A DNA stretch of 61,006 nt from assembly GCA_003427395.1 (NCBI GenBank), contig BFEA01000110.1, positions 1,758,759 through 1,819,764 of the forward strand. The letters are read 5' to 3'. The notes beneath the pieces were generated by a model that did no database searches, was not told the DNA's origin, and saw only the letters and a list, made by a program, of their open reading frames with translations. Shown here piece after piece: positions 32,842 through 43,729 of the stretch; positions within the stretch are counted from its first letter, which is position 1, and the number at the start of each line of letters is the position of its first letter. The position numbers were made by a program, and so were the translations under genes. The stretch is from Chara braunii. Taxonomy: Eukaryota; Streptophyta; Charophyceae; Charales; Characeae.

Positions 32842-33749
32842 AGTCAGACTCAGCAAACTCTACAGCAAGGGAGGCTGGTTCTGTTGAAGATCAGCAGCCC
32901 TCCCTTGAAGCCCAACCATCTGCTGAAGACAAGGCTGCGGTAAGTAACGTATTGTATGACGAGCCTTGGGAGGAGTCTGAGATGATTGACTTCTACTACC
33001 ACTTGGAGCATTGGGCTGAAATGAAACAGCAGCGGTCCCAAGAGACAGTGAAGTTAATCTTCTTTAAACTTCTCGTCAACCACCGCTATCTCCGTGTGTT
33101 AGTTGATTGTGGTGCTACAACTAATTTCATGCCACCACATGGGATACGCAAGGTGGGCTTGGGGATGAAGCAAGTGGCCCTGCAGAACCCTTGCCGGACC
33201 CAAGTTGGCAACAAAGAGGTTGTCTCTTCTACACATGCAGTCAAAGGTGTGTGCACTACCTTTGACAAAGGTAAGACTGTCACCCATGCACTGAACTTTT
33301 TTGTCCTTGACAAGTGCCCCTTCGACGATGTCCTTCGCTTGGGCTGGCTGCAGTCCCAATGCCAATGGACCAAGTGGAAGGAATCACTCTTCATGGTCAA
33401 AGATGCTCAGGGGAACGAGCTTCCTGTCCTCTTGGATGAGAAACACGAGTCCCCAGTGACTTTTTTAAATGCATTGAAATTCTGCAAGAAATGGCGCAAA
33501 CACAAAGAGGAAGAACAATTGTATGTTGCCTTTGTTCGTCCTGCTCATGTGCCTTCTACTTTTGCGGCTAGTACCACCACTACCTTGAGTAATGATCCTA
33601 CTTCTAGCACTTCTACTACTAGCACCTCTACCTCTCTACCCTCCGATAGTCCAAATGATCCAACTTCAGATTCGATCGTCTCTATACGCGACTTGCGACC
33701 GGACTTTGGCGATCCCTTTGCTGATTCTCCACCCCCACCTGTCCCATGA
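32842..33749 (+). pseudogene. Ty3/Gypsy aspartic protease
   Basis: The frame is shifted by -1 relative to gag; it begins ESDSANSTAREAG right after the gag stop and is open to 33749. The active site reads YLRVLVDCGATTNFM (D-C-G-A, Cys in place of Ser/Thr). The second motif is FFVLDKCPFDDVLRLGWLQ. A Thr/Ser-rich tail (STSTSLPSDSPNDPTSD) leads towards RT. Whether the gag-to-pro shift is programmed or a decay indel cannot be told from one copy. Confidence 0.75.
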
Positions 33750-34690
33750 GACGTTCAAGCCTCCTCGATCGGTTTCCGAAAGTCTTGGCCGAGCCACGTG
33801 GAGTTCCCACGCGACCGGTCCGACACACCATCGAGTTGGTCGAGAGTGTCGTTCCTCCAAAGGGTTGCGTGTACCGTATGGGACCCGGCGAGTTGGAGGA
33901 ACTCCGGCGGTAGATCGATGAGATGATCGACAAAGGGTGGATCAAACCAAGCGAATCGGAATTTTTTGCCCCTATATTGTTTGTGCCAAAGAAAGGAGGA
34001 AAACTCCGTATGTGTATTGACTATCGCGGTTTAAACCGCATCACAAGAAAGAATGTTTACCCATTGCCTCGTATAGATGACTTGCTTGATGCTGCAGGCG
34101 GGTGCAAGGTCTTCTCCAAGATCGATCTCAAGTCTGGCTACCACTAGATTGGAGTCGATCCTGCGGACCAGCAAAAGACTGCGTTCAAAACTCGCGACGG
34201 GCTTTATGAGTTTACCGTAATGCCCTTCGGTCTCACGAACGCACCAGCCACTTTCCAAAGCCTCATGAACAAAGTCCTCCGCGAACAGATTGGCCAGTTT
34301 GTGGTAGCGTACCTGGACGATATCCTGATTTTCAGCAAGTCCATGGAGGAACACCTCAAGCATCTTGAGGAGGTACTTGCTGTCCTCAAGAAGACGCAAC
34401 TCCATCTCAACTTGGAGAAATCCGAGTTTGGAAGGGATAGCGTCACCTATCTTGGGCACCGGTTGTCTGCTACAGGCCTAGAGCCTGAGGCAACCAAGAT
34501 TGAGGTCATACGCGATTGGCCTCAGCCTGTGAACATTCGTGAATTGCGTTCTTTTCTTGGTCTCGCATCATACTATCGGAAGTTTGTACCCCATTTTTCT
34601 ATCATTGCTCATCCATTGTCACGACTAACCAGCAAGAATGTGTCTTATTCCTGGGATGCCGTGTGTACGGAAGCATTTCGAACTCTCAAG
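33750..34690 (+). pseudogene. Ty3/Gypsy reverse transcriptase
   Basis: After a frame change near 33750 the protein reads PPKGCVYRMGPGELEELRR, stop (TAG at 33913), then [61 protein letters not shown], stop (TAG at 34147), GVDPADQQKTAFKT, VMPFGLTNAPATFQSLMNKV and the catalytic VVAYLDDILIFS. FLGLASYYRKFVPHFS closes the domain. The metal-binding Asp residues and YxDD are intact; two TAG codons, both at places where CAG (Gln) is the family norm, interrupt it. Confidence 0.9.
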
Positions 34691-35110
34691 GAAGTCTTGG
34701 TAAGTTATCCGGTACTCCGCATTGCAGACCCCAAACTGACCTTCGTAGTCACTACGGATGCAAGTCAGTATGGGATCGGTGCGGTGCTGCAACAAGATGA
34801 CGGCGACGGCCTGCGGCCACTCGAGTACTACAGCAAACGAATACCCAGCGTAAAGGTAACCACTTCCACCAAACATGCGCGAGCTCTACGCTTTGCGCAT
34901 GGCATTGGATCACTGGAAACATTACCTGTTGGGACGCCACTTCAAAGTGTTCTCGGATCATGAGACCTTGAAGTGGATCAAAATGCAGACTACTCTGTCC
35001 CATACCTTGCTTCGCTGGTTTCATGAGATTGACATCTTCGACTTTGAACTAAGACACAAAAAGGGTTGTTAAAATCAAGTCGCTGACGCATTGTCTCGCC
35101 ACCCTGAGTA
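34691..35110 (+). pseudogene. Ty3/Gypsy RNase H
   Basis: FVVTTDASQYGIGAVLQQDD gives the first catalytic Asp, followed by LRPLEYYSKRI. A frameshift at about 34870 moves the rest to another frame: MRELYALRMALDHWKHYLLG (Glu), FKVFSDHETLKWI (Asp) and FELRHKKGC, then a TAA and QVADALSRHPE (last Asp). All four catalytic positions are identifiable. Confidence 0.85.
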
Positions 35111-36032
35111 CATGACTTGCCTTGTGAAATCCTACGACCTCCGAAAGAAACTGAAAAAGGAACTCATAGAGCAGACAGCCAAGGATCCGGAACTCAGTTC
35201 CATCCTTAAGCAGCTGCGGGCTGATCCTAGTAGTCGGCCTGATTTCCACGAGTATGGAGGATTGATTTTTCGCCGATACGGGAACCATGACCGTTTGTGC
35301 GTACCCAACCATGAGCCTCTCCGCACACACTTTTTGGACTTGGCTCATGGCCGGAGTGGGCACTTCGGCATGGCTAAAACGTACGCTAATTTGCTGAGAC
35401 AATTTGATTGGCCTGGTATGAAAGGGACTGCTGAGAAATTTATAGTTGAATGTCAAGTCTGTCAACGAATCAAACCATGCAGACAAAAGCCCATGGGGCT
35501 ACTCACACCCCTACCCATTCCTAATGGTCCCGACGAATCTGTCTCCTTCGATTTCACCGACATGGGTAAGGTAAGCAAGAATGAGTTTTCACAAGTCATG
35601 GTGATTGTTGACCGATTTTCAAAGTTTCTTAATCTGATCCCTCTACCACCTCACGCCCCAACAGATCTAGTGATTCGCGAATTCCAGCAGAAATACCTGC
35701 TGCAATTCGAAACCCCGAAGACTCTTGTAAGCGATCGGGACCCACGTTTCATTAGCGCTGAATGGAAGGAGTTCACATCCCACCTAGGAATCAAACTGTG
35801 CATGACATCTGGCCGACACCCCGAAGCCAACGGTTTGGTTGAGGAGATCAACCAGACTGTATTCCAACTACTCCGTGCGTTGATCATTCCTGATCAGGAA
35901 ACATGGGATGAGGAGTTGTATTCCAACAACTCCGTCCACTCTGCCACCGCACGACGCCCAACAGGCTGCACTACGGGTGGCAGATCCGTAATCCGCTCTC
36001 CTACTTATTTCCCGAGCAGCCAGCTAGTCTAA
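35111..36032 (+). pseudogene. Ty3/Gypsy integrase, catalytic core preserved
   Basis: The frame from 35091 to 36032 is open. The zinc-binding module is HGRSGHFGMAKTYANLL with CQVC downstream (HHCC complete). The core shows VSFDFTDMG (first Asp), VIVDRFSKFLNLIPL, TLVSDRDPRF (second Asp) and HPEANGLVEEINQ (Glu), so the D,D,E triad is intact. The frame leaves the expected protein near 35970 (a frameshift before LYYGWQIRNPLSYLFPE in another frame). It would catalyse 3' processing and strand transfer of the cDNA. Confidence 0.9.
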
Positions 36033-36688
36033 CACCCGGCAGGCCCGGCTTGCGGGCTAAGTATGATCGCTTGCTCAAAGTTATTGTTGCAACTATGACC
36101 AAGCGACAGCATACCATGATTCACCATGCGAACAAAAAGCGCAAACCATCGGAGATTCAGGTAGGAAGTTATGTCTGGGTAAAGATGTCTGAATTCTCAG
36201 AGGAGGAGGGAGTCTCACGCAAACTCCTCCCACTCTACTACGGGCCTTGGAAAGTTTTGGATGTAATCGGGGAAGATCATTTTGGCCCTTCGTACGTTGT
36301 GGACGTGCCTGCTCACCTGCGCACATATCCCGTGTTTCATGCATCTAAACTGAATCTCCATCGTGAAGCCAAGACATTTGACTATCGCGAAGATATGATC
36401 CCTCGCGCAATCAAAGGCGAGCATGAGATAGATAGAATCAAACAGCATGTAGGTAAAGGGAGAAACAGACAGTACCAGATTCATTTCATGTATCACCCGT
36501 TAGATGATCTCTACCTGATCTCCAAACAGGAACTGCTACGTAGCGCATCGCGCGTTGTCAAAGCTTACGAGCGACAGATCGCCGCTAACGCCACACCAAA
36601 GATCTCAGCAAGGCTCTCTGCAACAGAGTATTCCAGGAATCTCTTTGCCTTGCTCGCCTACGATGTGTTTGCCGAGGGCTCAGAATGA
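36033..36688 (+). pseudogene. Integrase C-terminal domain with chromodomain-like tail
   Basis: Open frame 36050-36688. The SH3-like part reads IQVGSYVWVKMSEF, then RKLLPLYYGPWKVLDVIGED and YPVFHASKLNLHRE. The tail EHEIDRIKQHVGKGRN, YQIHFMYHPLDDLYLISKQE, LLRSASRVVKAYER has the length and pattern of a chromodomain (E-I-x-x-I, R-x-x-Q-Y-x-I, L-x-x-A-x-x-V-x-x-Y). Yet the usual K-W-x-G aromatic-cage region is HFMYHP and the second Trp is Tyr. Chromoviral chromodomains steer integration through histone marks; this one may be a group without the cage. A 40-residue tail follows. Confidence 0.7.
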
Positions 36689-36716
36689 GTTACTCGCCCG
36701 AAGGGACCTCGCTCTT

Positions 36717-36729
36717 GAGAGGGGGGTAG
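36717..36729 (+). promoter_or_regulatory. Polypurine tract
   Basis: GAGAGGGGGG-TAG lies directly before TGTGACAACCC. This is the position and composition of the primer for second-strand synthesis in Gypsy elements. Confidence 0.7.
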
Positions 36730-37800
36730 TGTGACAACCCGTCCAAACACGGACAGAAACACACAGCTGATTTTTGAGTTTTGCTCATAGACAGAATGCC
36801 CTACAGAGTTCCCCGCCTGCTAAGTCTGTGTCTGTGTGCTTGCTGGACTGCATGTCTGTCTGAGTACTGGTTGGCTTGCGTGTGTGACCATGCCTGTCTG
36901 AGTGCTGGTTCGTATGAGAGTGTGTGTGTGTGGCCTGCCAGGGCACTTGTTCGTTCGTTGGGCCCTCAGGGCCGGTACTTACCTGTGGCCGTGGCTTCGA
37001 AGGGTTGCAGTAGGGAAAAAGCACTCAAGTAGCGGGTAAGCCGGTACCGCACCCGGCGTGGGGGTAAATATGCAGGTACCGGAGGCCGAGCAGAAGAAGA
37101 CAAAAGTGGCATTTTTAGAAGCCGGTAGTGTAGGCTAGGTCTAGCGGGTACCAGTCTGAGTCTAGGGCCTGTAGGGGCAATATCAGAGTCTGCAATGATG
37201 TTCCCTCCAAAAGGAGGAAGAGGTACTAGTTGCTTGGGAAGGCCAGCGGCCTGGAAGTCACCGCCCAAGAGGCAAAGCAAGCCGCTATATCTTCCGGCCA
37301 GGCGGAAGACCCGGCCTCTTTTTCGGTGTGCAAGTTTGGCGACACACTAGTGGAGCGCTGGAGGGAGCGGCGCTGGGTTGGAGCTGCGCTGTTGGGGAGG
37401 AAGAAGAAGGACTAGAGGAGGAAGAAGGAGGAAGGAAGGAGGAAGGGGGAGGAGCGCCAGGGGTACTTACCTGGCTATGGTGGCAGCCATCTTCATCACC
37501 TTGGTGGGCGCTGCTGCAAGGAGTCCCCAGCCGGGGGAGCTACACCAAGAAGCTTCAAGGCAAGGCTGGGCATGGCGGCCTNANCNGGAGCAGCCATAGC
37601 TGCTCTGGGTTGTCCTTTGGACGTGGGTGCAAGGCCTAGTAGTCCACCATAGCCTCGGCCTATGTGTGTGAAGAGTGGGGGAGGCAGCCATGGCTATGGT
37701 GGACCTTGAGTGATACCTGCAGTAGAAAAGCGACTCGGACATGATTCTGGACCAGTCATTCAACATTGTATTATTATTTCTTGTATGAATAAGAGAAGGG
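36730..37800 (+). mobile_element. Start of the 3' LTR of the plus-strand Gypsy element (end uncertain)
   Basis: The LTR starts TGTGACAACCC just after the polypurine tract. It contains TGTCTG-rich stretches (36820-36950), two antisense copies of CAGGTAAGTACC (near 36980 and 37470), and Ns at 37582-37586. I could not locate the CA end or a matching 5' LTR; the right limit given is a guess. Confidence 0.5.
37642..37704. repeat. Perfect 13-bp inverted repeat inside the LTR
   Basis: GTCCACCATAGCC at 37642-37654 and GGCTATGGTGGAC at 37692-37704 are perfect complements with a 37-base spacer. A second small hairpin GAGCAGC / GCTGCTC lies nearby at about 37589. Confidence 0.7.
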
Positions 37801-38149
37801 GGAGATAAGGAGGAGGAGATTGTTGGGCGAAGAAGAAGAGCCTTCTCATTGTCTTTGCTGGGGTACATCTTCTTCTTCTTCTTTCTTACTTCTTCTTCTT
37901 CTTCTACTCCTCTCTCACCTCTCAAGTTCATTATTTTCTTTCTGCAATTGGATGGCATTGTACTTTTCAGTGGATGTGTATCTCGAAATTGGCCAGGGTC
38001 ATAACATACAATCTCCGAAGTACCGAACTGCGCAAAAAAGTACCGACTGAAAGGGAGATTATAATACAACATCACGAAACACTACGTCTGTCAATATGTT
38101 ATTCGTTAAAACAGGATATTATATTTTAAATTGGTACTCACTTGCCATT

Positions 38150-39560
38150 AAGTTCAGGTTGAAATTACTATATTTTGAACGTGAATGAAACTTAGGATAT
38201 GAGTAGTGAACCCAAAAACGCAGTTGACAAGCCATAAATCGGAACTGAAGTGAAGATTCAAGACAATCACACACTGATCGAGAATCCATCACACTTGGAT
38301 AAATTTTGTAACTTAAAAGAGATAACTGATATGATATTGTCATATATTGAAACTCAAGTGAACAGTCAATGCAATGAGACACTGAATGAGAACGTTGAAC
38401 CCTGGATTTCATCGCACTTCCATCAATTTTGTATGAACATTGAGTCGGGCGTATTTTACATGACATTGTGGCATGCGTAAAGTGAAACTCAATCGAGCAA
38501 TCACACATTGAACGAGATGGTTTAAGTACGGATTCTGTCGCACTTCGATAAACATCTCAATCATGAAGACAATTTAATATTCAAGTTAATCGATTCAAAA
38601 AATTAATCAAAGCTGAAATAACTGAACCCCAACTTGAATGTTTGAATTGCCATTGTCCGGTCCGACATGAAAACTATGTACAGAGTTGGGGCAATCGCAT
38701 TAAGAGGTTCGAATTGTGTAACTTTATAAATTGAGGCAATAGCATGATGGTTTAAGTATGGATTTCATCGCACTTTGATAAATTTTGTAACTCAAAAGAT
38801 GTAACTGACATAGCGTTGTCATAAATTGAAACTCGAGCAAACAATCAACGCAATGAGACACTGAACGAGAATGTTGAAGTTCAACTCTGGATTTCATTGC
38901 AGATCGATCAATTTTGTATGAAGATTGAGTCGAACGTATTTTACATAACATTGTGACAGACATAAATTGGAACTTAATTGAAGAGTCAAGGCAAGCACAC
39001 TGTGAACGAGATGGTTTCAGTATGGATTCCGTTGCACTTCGATAAACATCGTAAGCACGAAGATAATTTAATATTGTATTTGGTATGGACTATATCTTCA
39101 ACTTTCCTGCCAGCTTACGCTAAGGCACTTACCATGCTATTTGCGCAGCCCTAAGAGGCGGCAAAAAAAAAAGTTGCTTCACTTTTATTCTCAGAGGTTT
39201 TTCTCCGATAAAACTATGACGAGCCTACGGATTCACCAATCAATTTGGAACTTCCAACTCTAAGCCATTTCCAACATATAGCGAAGCGATTGAACTTTCA
39301 TGTTGCCAGGAGGGGGACTCATCTTGAACCCATACAATAAATTCAAGAACTCCAATACTTATCATAGATAGGGGTCGGAAGTTAGTTGTGTTTTCCTACC
39401 CTTCGAACCGCACGTGACAATTTAACTTATTGAATTCAAAAAAATAATAAAAGATAAAAGAACTGAACCCCAACTTGAATGTTTGAATTGCAATTGTCCA
39501 GTCCGACATCAAAACTTATTTATAAAATTGAGGCAATCTCACGAAGAGGTTCAAATTGTG
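38150..39560. repeat. AT-rich satellite-like repeat, unit about 480-495 bp
   Basis: TAAATTTTGT starts at 38301 and 38779 (478 apart) and GATAAACATC at 38547 and 39041 (494 apart), with the intervening sequence similar throughout (TGAACGAGATGGTTT, CAATTTTGTATGAA). A further block CTGAACCCCAACTTGAATG recurs at 38621 and 39463. So there are two units and a partial third, with indels. No gene. Confidence 0.75.
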
Positions 39561-40399
39561 TTAATCATGAGAAAATGTAGTATGAACTTCATTTGAAAAT
39601 ATAAAACTGCATGCATAGTAGCGAAAAGTTTGTAAACTTAAGATTTAAGTAGGTGTAATGCTACGAGCAACCATGATCTAAACTTTTGAAAAACGCTACC
39701 ATTTACAAAAATATATACGAGCGTCTCTCGCGTCTCATGAGAACCAAACCCGTACAAGGCATTAATTGATAACCCGAAAGCTAGGGTTTATGGCTCTCCA
39801 TTCGTCGCCACATTCGAGAACATGAAAATATATTTCATCCTTACAGACGTACTAACATCAGCGAATGACTTACCAATGGCATCATGCACATAGCATGTCA
39901 CTTGCTCTACCTCACGCCACTTGTCACCCTCATCAATTGGACCGGCAATCACTAAATCGGATTGTCCGTTCTCGGAGACTCGTAGAGGATGCGAGGAGTG
40001 TTCATACTGCGACCATTGGTTGTAAGTTTGTTCTTAGAAACAAGCACTACAACATCTACCAAAGTTCGCTTCTGGTTCCAACATACCACACATAACCCCA
40101 AAAACTCTCACGATAAGTCAGACTTCATTTTTCGGGGAATGCAGTGCGGGACTGTTGGAAAGACGAATTGTCGGAAGAGGTTGTTGGGGTCAACTACAAG
40201 ACTTCCTGATGGAAATGCAATTGCAAGACTTGTTCTGTTTCCATAGCCCGGTTCATACTATCCGGCACATATAGGGATCTACACAGGGAATTCTTCACTA
40301 TATATTTATGGACTGGCAGGGTAGAAACCCAAAGGCGCGACGACTTTGGTAGTGAGGGGGCGCTTGCACTAGTGTTTCCGACGGTTGACCTTTCCTGCG
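39561..40399. other. No recognisable gene
   Basis: Short overlapping frames without domains. I see no tandem repeat in this stretch. Confidence 0.5.
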
Positions 40400-43300
40400 T
40401 ATAATGAAAATTTTCAAGTTCGACTGGATCCGAACTTGCGAGAATAGGGAATCCCCCAACACCGCAGCTGCGGGACTGTTAGGCGAATTCTCCTTCTTGG
40501 AAGTCCGGATCCCTTCGAACTTGAACTTTTGTCACTACAAGACTATGTGCGGCAAGAATATGAAGAACATGCCTCTTGGATCCCGGATCAACCCCCTTAA
40601 AGCCCCGATGTGGCATTTCAATGAGGCGAGCACACCTGCTGGCAACTCCAACGTCTGCACTCGAATTGCGGAATGTGGTAGGCGTGGATTTGCAGGCGGG
40701 TGCAATGAAGGATCTGACATAGTGTGATCCTCAAAGTGAGTCGAGATCCAAACTTGTCAGAGATCGGATTCCTGCGACTGCATTGATTTTACTGGCGGGA
40801 GGTCATCTAAACCGTTTTTGTGTCGACTCCCACAACAACAATTCCGTCCGCCACAGTAGTCGGCAATGGCAGCCGATAAGTTTCGCGCACCGTCGAACCG
40901 CACTGATGAGAAAAGAGGTTGTTGCGGGGTCGAAGAGACCTGTTTATTTCCTTTCTGTCTATTTGACATTGACAAAAAAGTGGGTGTTGCGAGCACAGTG
41001 CAAGGGGGGTTAAACGGGGTTGTTGCGCACACAGTGCAAGTGCGAATGCGGCTCCAGAAGCGGTCGGCACGAAGGTTCGAGCCGAAGATGTGACGGAGGC
41101 AGACCCTCAATGTTCTCTGGGGACCGGATTCGTGAGAGATCGGGTACCTGCGGTTGCAGTGATTGGATTATCGGACTTAAATTTTTTTCACTGTAAGACT
41201 CTGTATGGTATAACTTAAAAGAACATGGTTCTTTGAACCCTCAACAACCCCTATAAATCCCCGATGCGTTTTTTTGAAATTTCGTGAGAGCTGGTTTTCC
41301 ACGACTGCAGCAATTGGACTGTAGGACTTGCACCTTTCCCATTGCAAAACTATGCATGGGAGAACTAAAAAGAACATGGCTCTTGGACCCCTCACCAACC
41401 CCCATAACCCCCCCATGCGGTTTTTCAACAAGACGAGCTCATGTGTTGCCAGTGTTCGTTTCTGCAGTCCAATGCCAAAAGGGGAAGACCCGGATCTGCA
41501 GGTGGGTGCAACGAATGATCTGACATAGTGCGATCCTAAAAGTGTGTTGGGATCTATACTTGCCAGAGATGCGATGAACAATTCGACAGTGCGTGATCCT
41601 GAAAGTGCGCCGGGATTCGACTTGCCAAAAATAGGATTTCCTCAACTGCACTGATTTTATTGTGGGAATATCATTTAAAACTTTTTTTTTGCCGGCTTTA
41701 TCGACAACGACTCCGTCCACTGCAGAAATCGACATTGGTGGCCCACTAGCACACCACAGTGTCGGGCATGGGCTATTTTTGTGTGGTCCAACAAGCCTGT
41801 CCAATTTTTTTCAATCTATCTATCATAGTTGGAAATGCAGGCACGAATAACGCAAGTGCAAATGTTTGTGAACAGTGGATGATGCAAGCTTGCAAGCGGT
41901 TTGAACGGATGATCTGACAGAGTTTGGCGCTCGTAGTCAAGATTGCCTCGACTGCATTGATAGAGTCTCTAACTCAGACGTTCATCGCTGCTAGGCCATG
42001 TTCGAAATAAACGAAACATGCCTCTTGGACCCCTCACCAACCCCCCTAAACGTCCGACGTGGTTTGGCAATAAGGTTTTCTCGTCTGCTGGCAATGTTAA
42101 CTTCTGCAGATGAAATGCGAAAAGAGGAAGACGCAGATTTGCAAGCAGGTGCATAGAAGGCTGTGACAGAGCGCGATCCCAAAAGTTTGCCGACATCCGA
42201 AGTTGCGAGAATAGGGGTTCCCCTAACAGCAACGACGACGCACCGTAAAAGGGCACCATGCCAAACGCGAAGGAGCTTTTGTGTCTCATGACTGTAGGAG
42301 TCGACATTGGAAGAGCATGAGCCAACAATAATGATAAAACGAAATGTGGTTTCAAGGGGGATGAAAAGAGGTCCATTAGCAAATTTCGTTTTTTCCATCA
42401 TTCATAATCAACGAAGTCGATGCGCAGACGAAGGAGAACTAATGTTGCCTAATGTGGACGGCTCGGATTTGTAGGCGGGCATACTGATGGATCGAGATGT
42501 GGTTGAGGCCGTAAGTTCATCGGTTCCCCACTCGTCAGAAATGGGATTCCCGTGGCTATATTGATTGACTGTGGAACTTAACGTTTATCACTGCAAGGAT
42601 ATGTCGAAATAAATAAAACATCCCTCTTCGACCCCTCACCAACCCCCACTAAAACCCTGATGCGGTTTGGCAATAAGGTTTTGTCGTCTGCTGGCAATGT
42701 TCACTTCTGCAGACGGAATGCGGAAAGAGGAGAGCGCAGATGTGCAGGCACGTGCATAGAAGGCTGTGACAGAGTGTGATCCCCAAAGTCCGTTGGGATC
42801 CGAAGTTGCAAGAATAGGGTTTCCCGGAACAGCATCGACGAGGCACTGTAGAAGTGCACCATACCAAACGCAAAAGAGTTTTTGTGTTTCATGAACACAC
42901 GAGATGACAGTGGAAGAGCATGAGCTCGCAATAATGAAAAAACGAATCGGGGTTTCAAGGGGGGTGACGAGGGGACCATTATCAAATTTCGTTTCCTCCA
43001 TCATTCACAGTCAACGAAGTTGGTTGAGGGAAGAAAGAAACGAATGTTGCCTAATGTGGACGACACGGATTTGTAGGCGGGCACACCGACGGATCTGGCG
43101 GAGGTTGGGGCTGTAAGTTCACCGGGTTCCCACTCGTCAGAGTCGACATTCCCGCGACTGCATCGATTGACTGTCGAACTCGAACATTTATAACTGTAAG
43201 GCCATGTTCGAAATCAACAAACACGCCTCTTGGACCCCTCACCAACCCCCCAAAACCCCCGACGCGGTTTTGCAATAAGGTTTTCTCATCTGCTGGGAAT

Positions 43301-43700
43301 GTTAACTTATGCAGACAAAATGCAGAAAGAGGAAAGCGGATATGTGGAGGCAGGTGCAACGATGGCTGTGGCAGAGCGCGATCCCCAAAGTCCGCCGGGA
43401 TCCGAAGTTGCCAGAGCAGGGGTTCCCCCAACAACAACGACGAGGCACCGTAGAAGTGCACCATGCCAAACACGGAGGAGCTTTTGTGTTTCATGAATGT
43501 AGGAGTTGACATCGGATGAGCATGCGATCGCAATAACGGTAAAACGAATTGGGGTATGCAGGGGGTGATGAAGGGTGCATTAAGAAATTTCGTTTTGTCT
43601 ATTATTTTAGTCAACGTAGCCGACGCGCAGAAGAAGAAGAGCGAATCTTGCCAATTGTGGACGGTACCAATTTCTAGGCGGGTACACCGATGGATCCGGC
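40400..43700. repeat. Macrosatellite array, unit about 600 bp
   Basis: The anchor CCTCTTGGAC recurs at 40572, 41380, 42021, 42623 (one mismatch) and 43226, with a diverged copy at 41231; the last three intervals are 602-603 bp. Copies share CCCCTCACCAACCCCC, then CTGCTGGCAATGTTAACTT (variants), a GCGATCCC stretch and a palindrome-related block AAGT-x-CGCCGGGATCCGAAGTTGC followed by AGAATAGGG. The most recent-looking units are at 42.0-43.7 kb. Frames in it are repeat-derived and not called. Confidence 0.8.
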
Positions 43701-43729
43701 GGAGGTCGAGGCCGTAAGTTCGTCGGTGG

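Noticed and set aside
36730-38060. A full 3' LTR with matching 5' LTR
   Set aside because: Only the start (TGTGACAACCC) is supported; no second copy was found near 29.5-31 kb.
38250-38508. Open frames in the AT-rich repeat
   Set aside because: Repeat-derived and not conserved between the two units.
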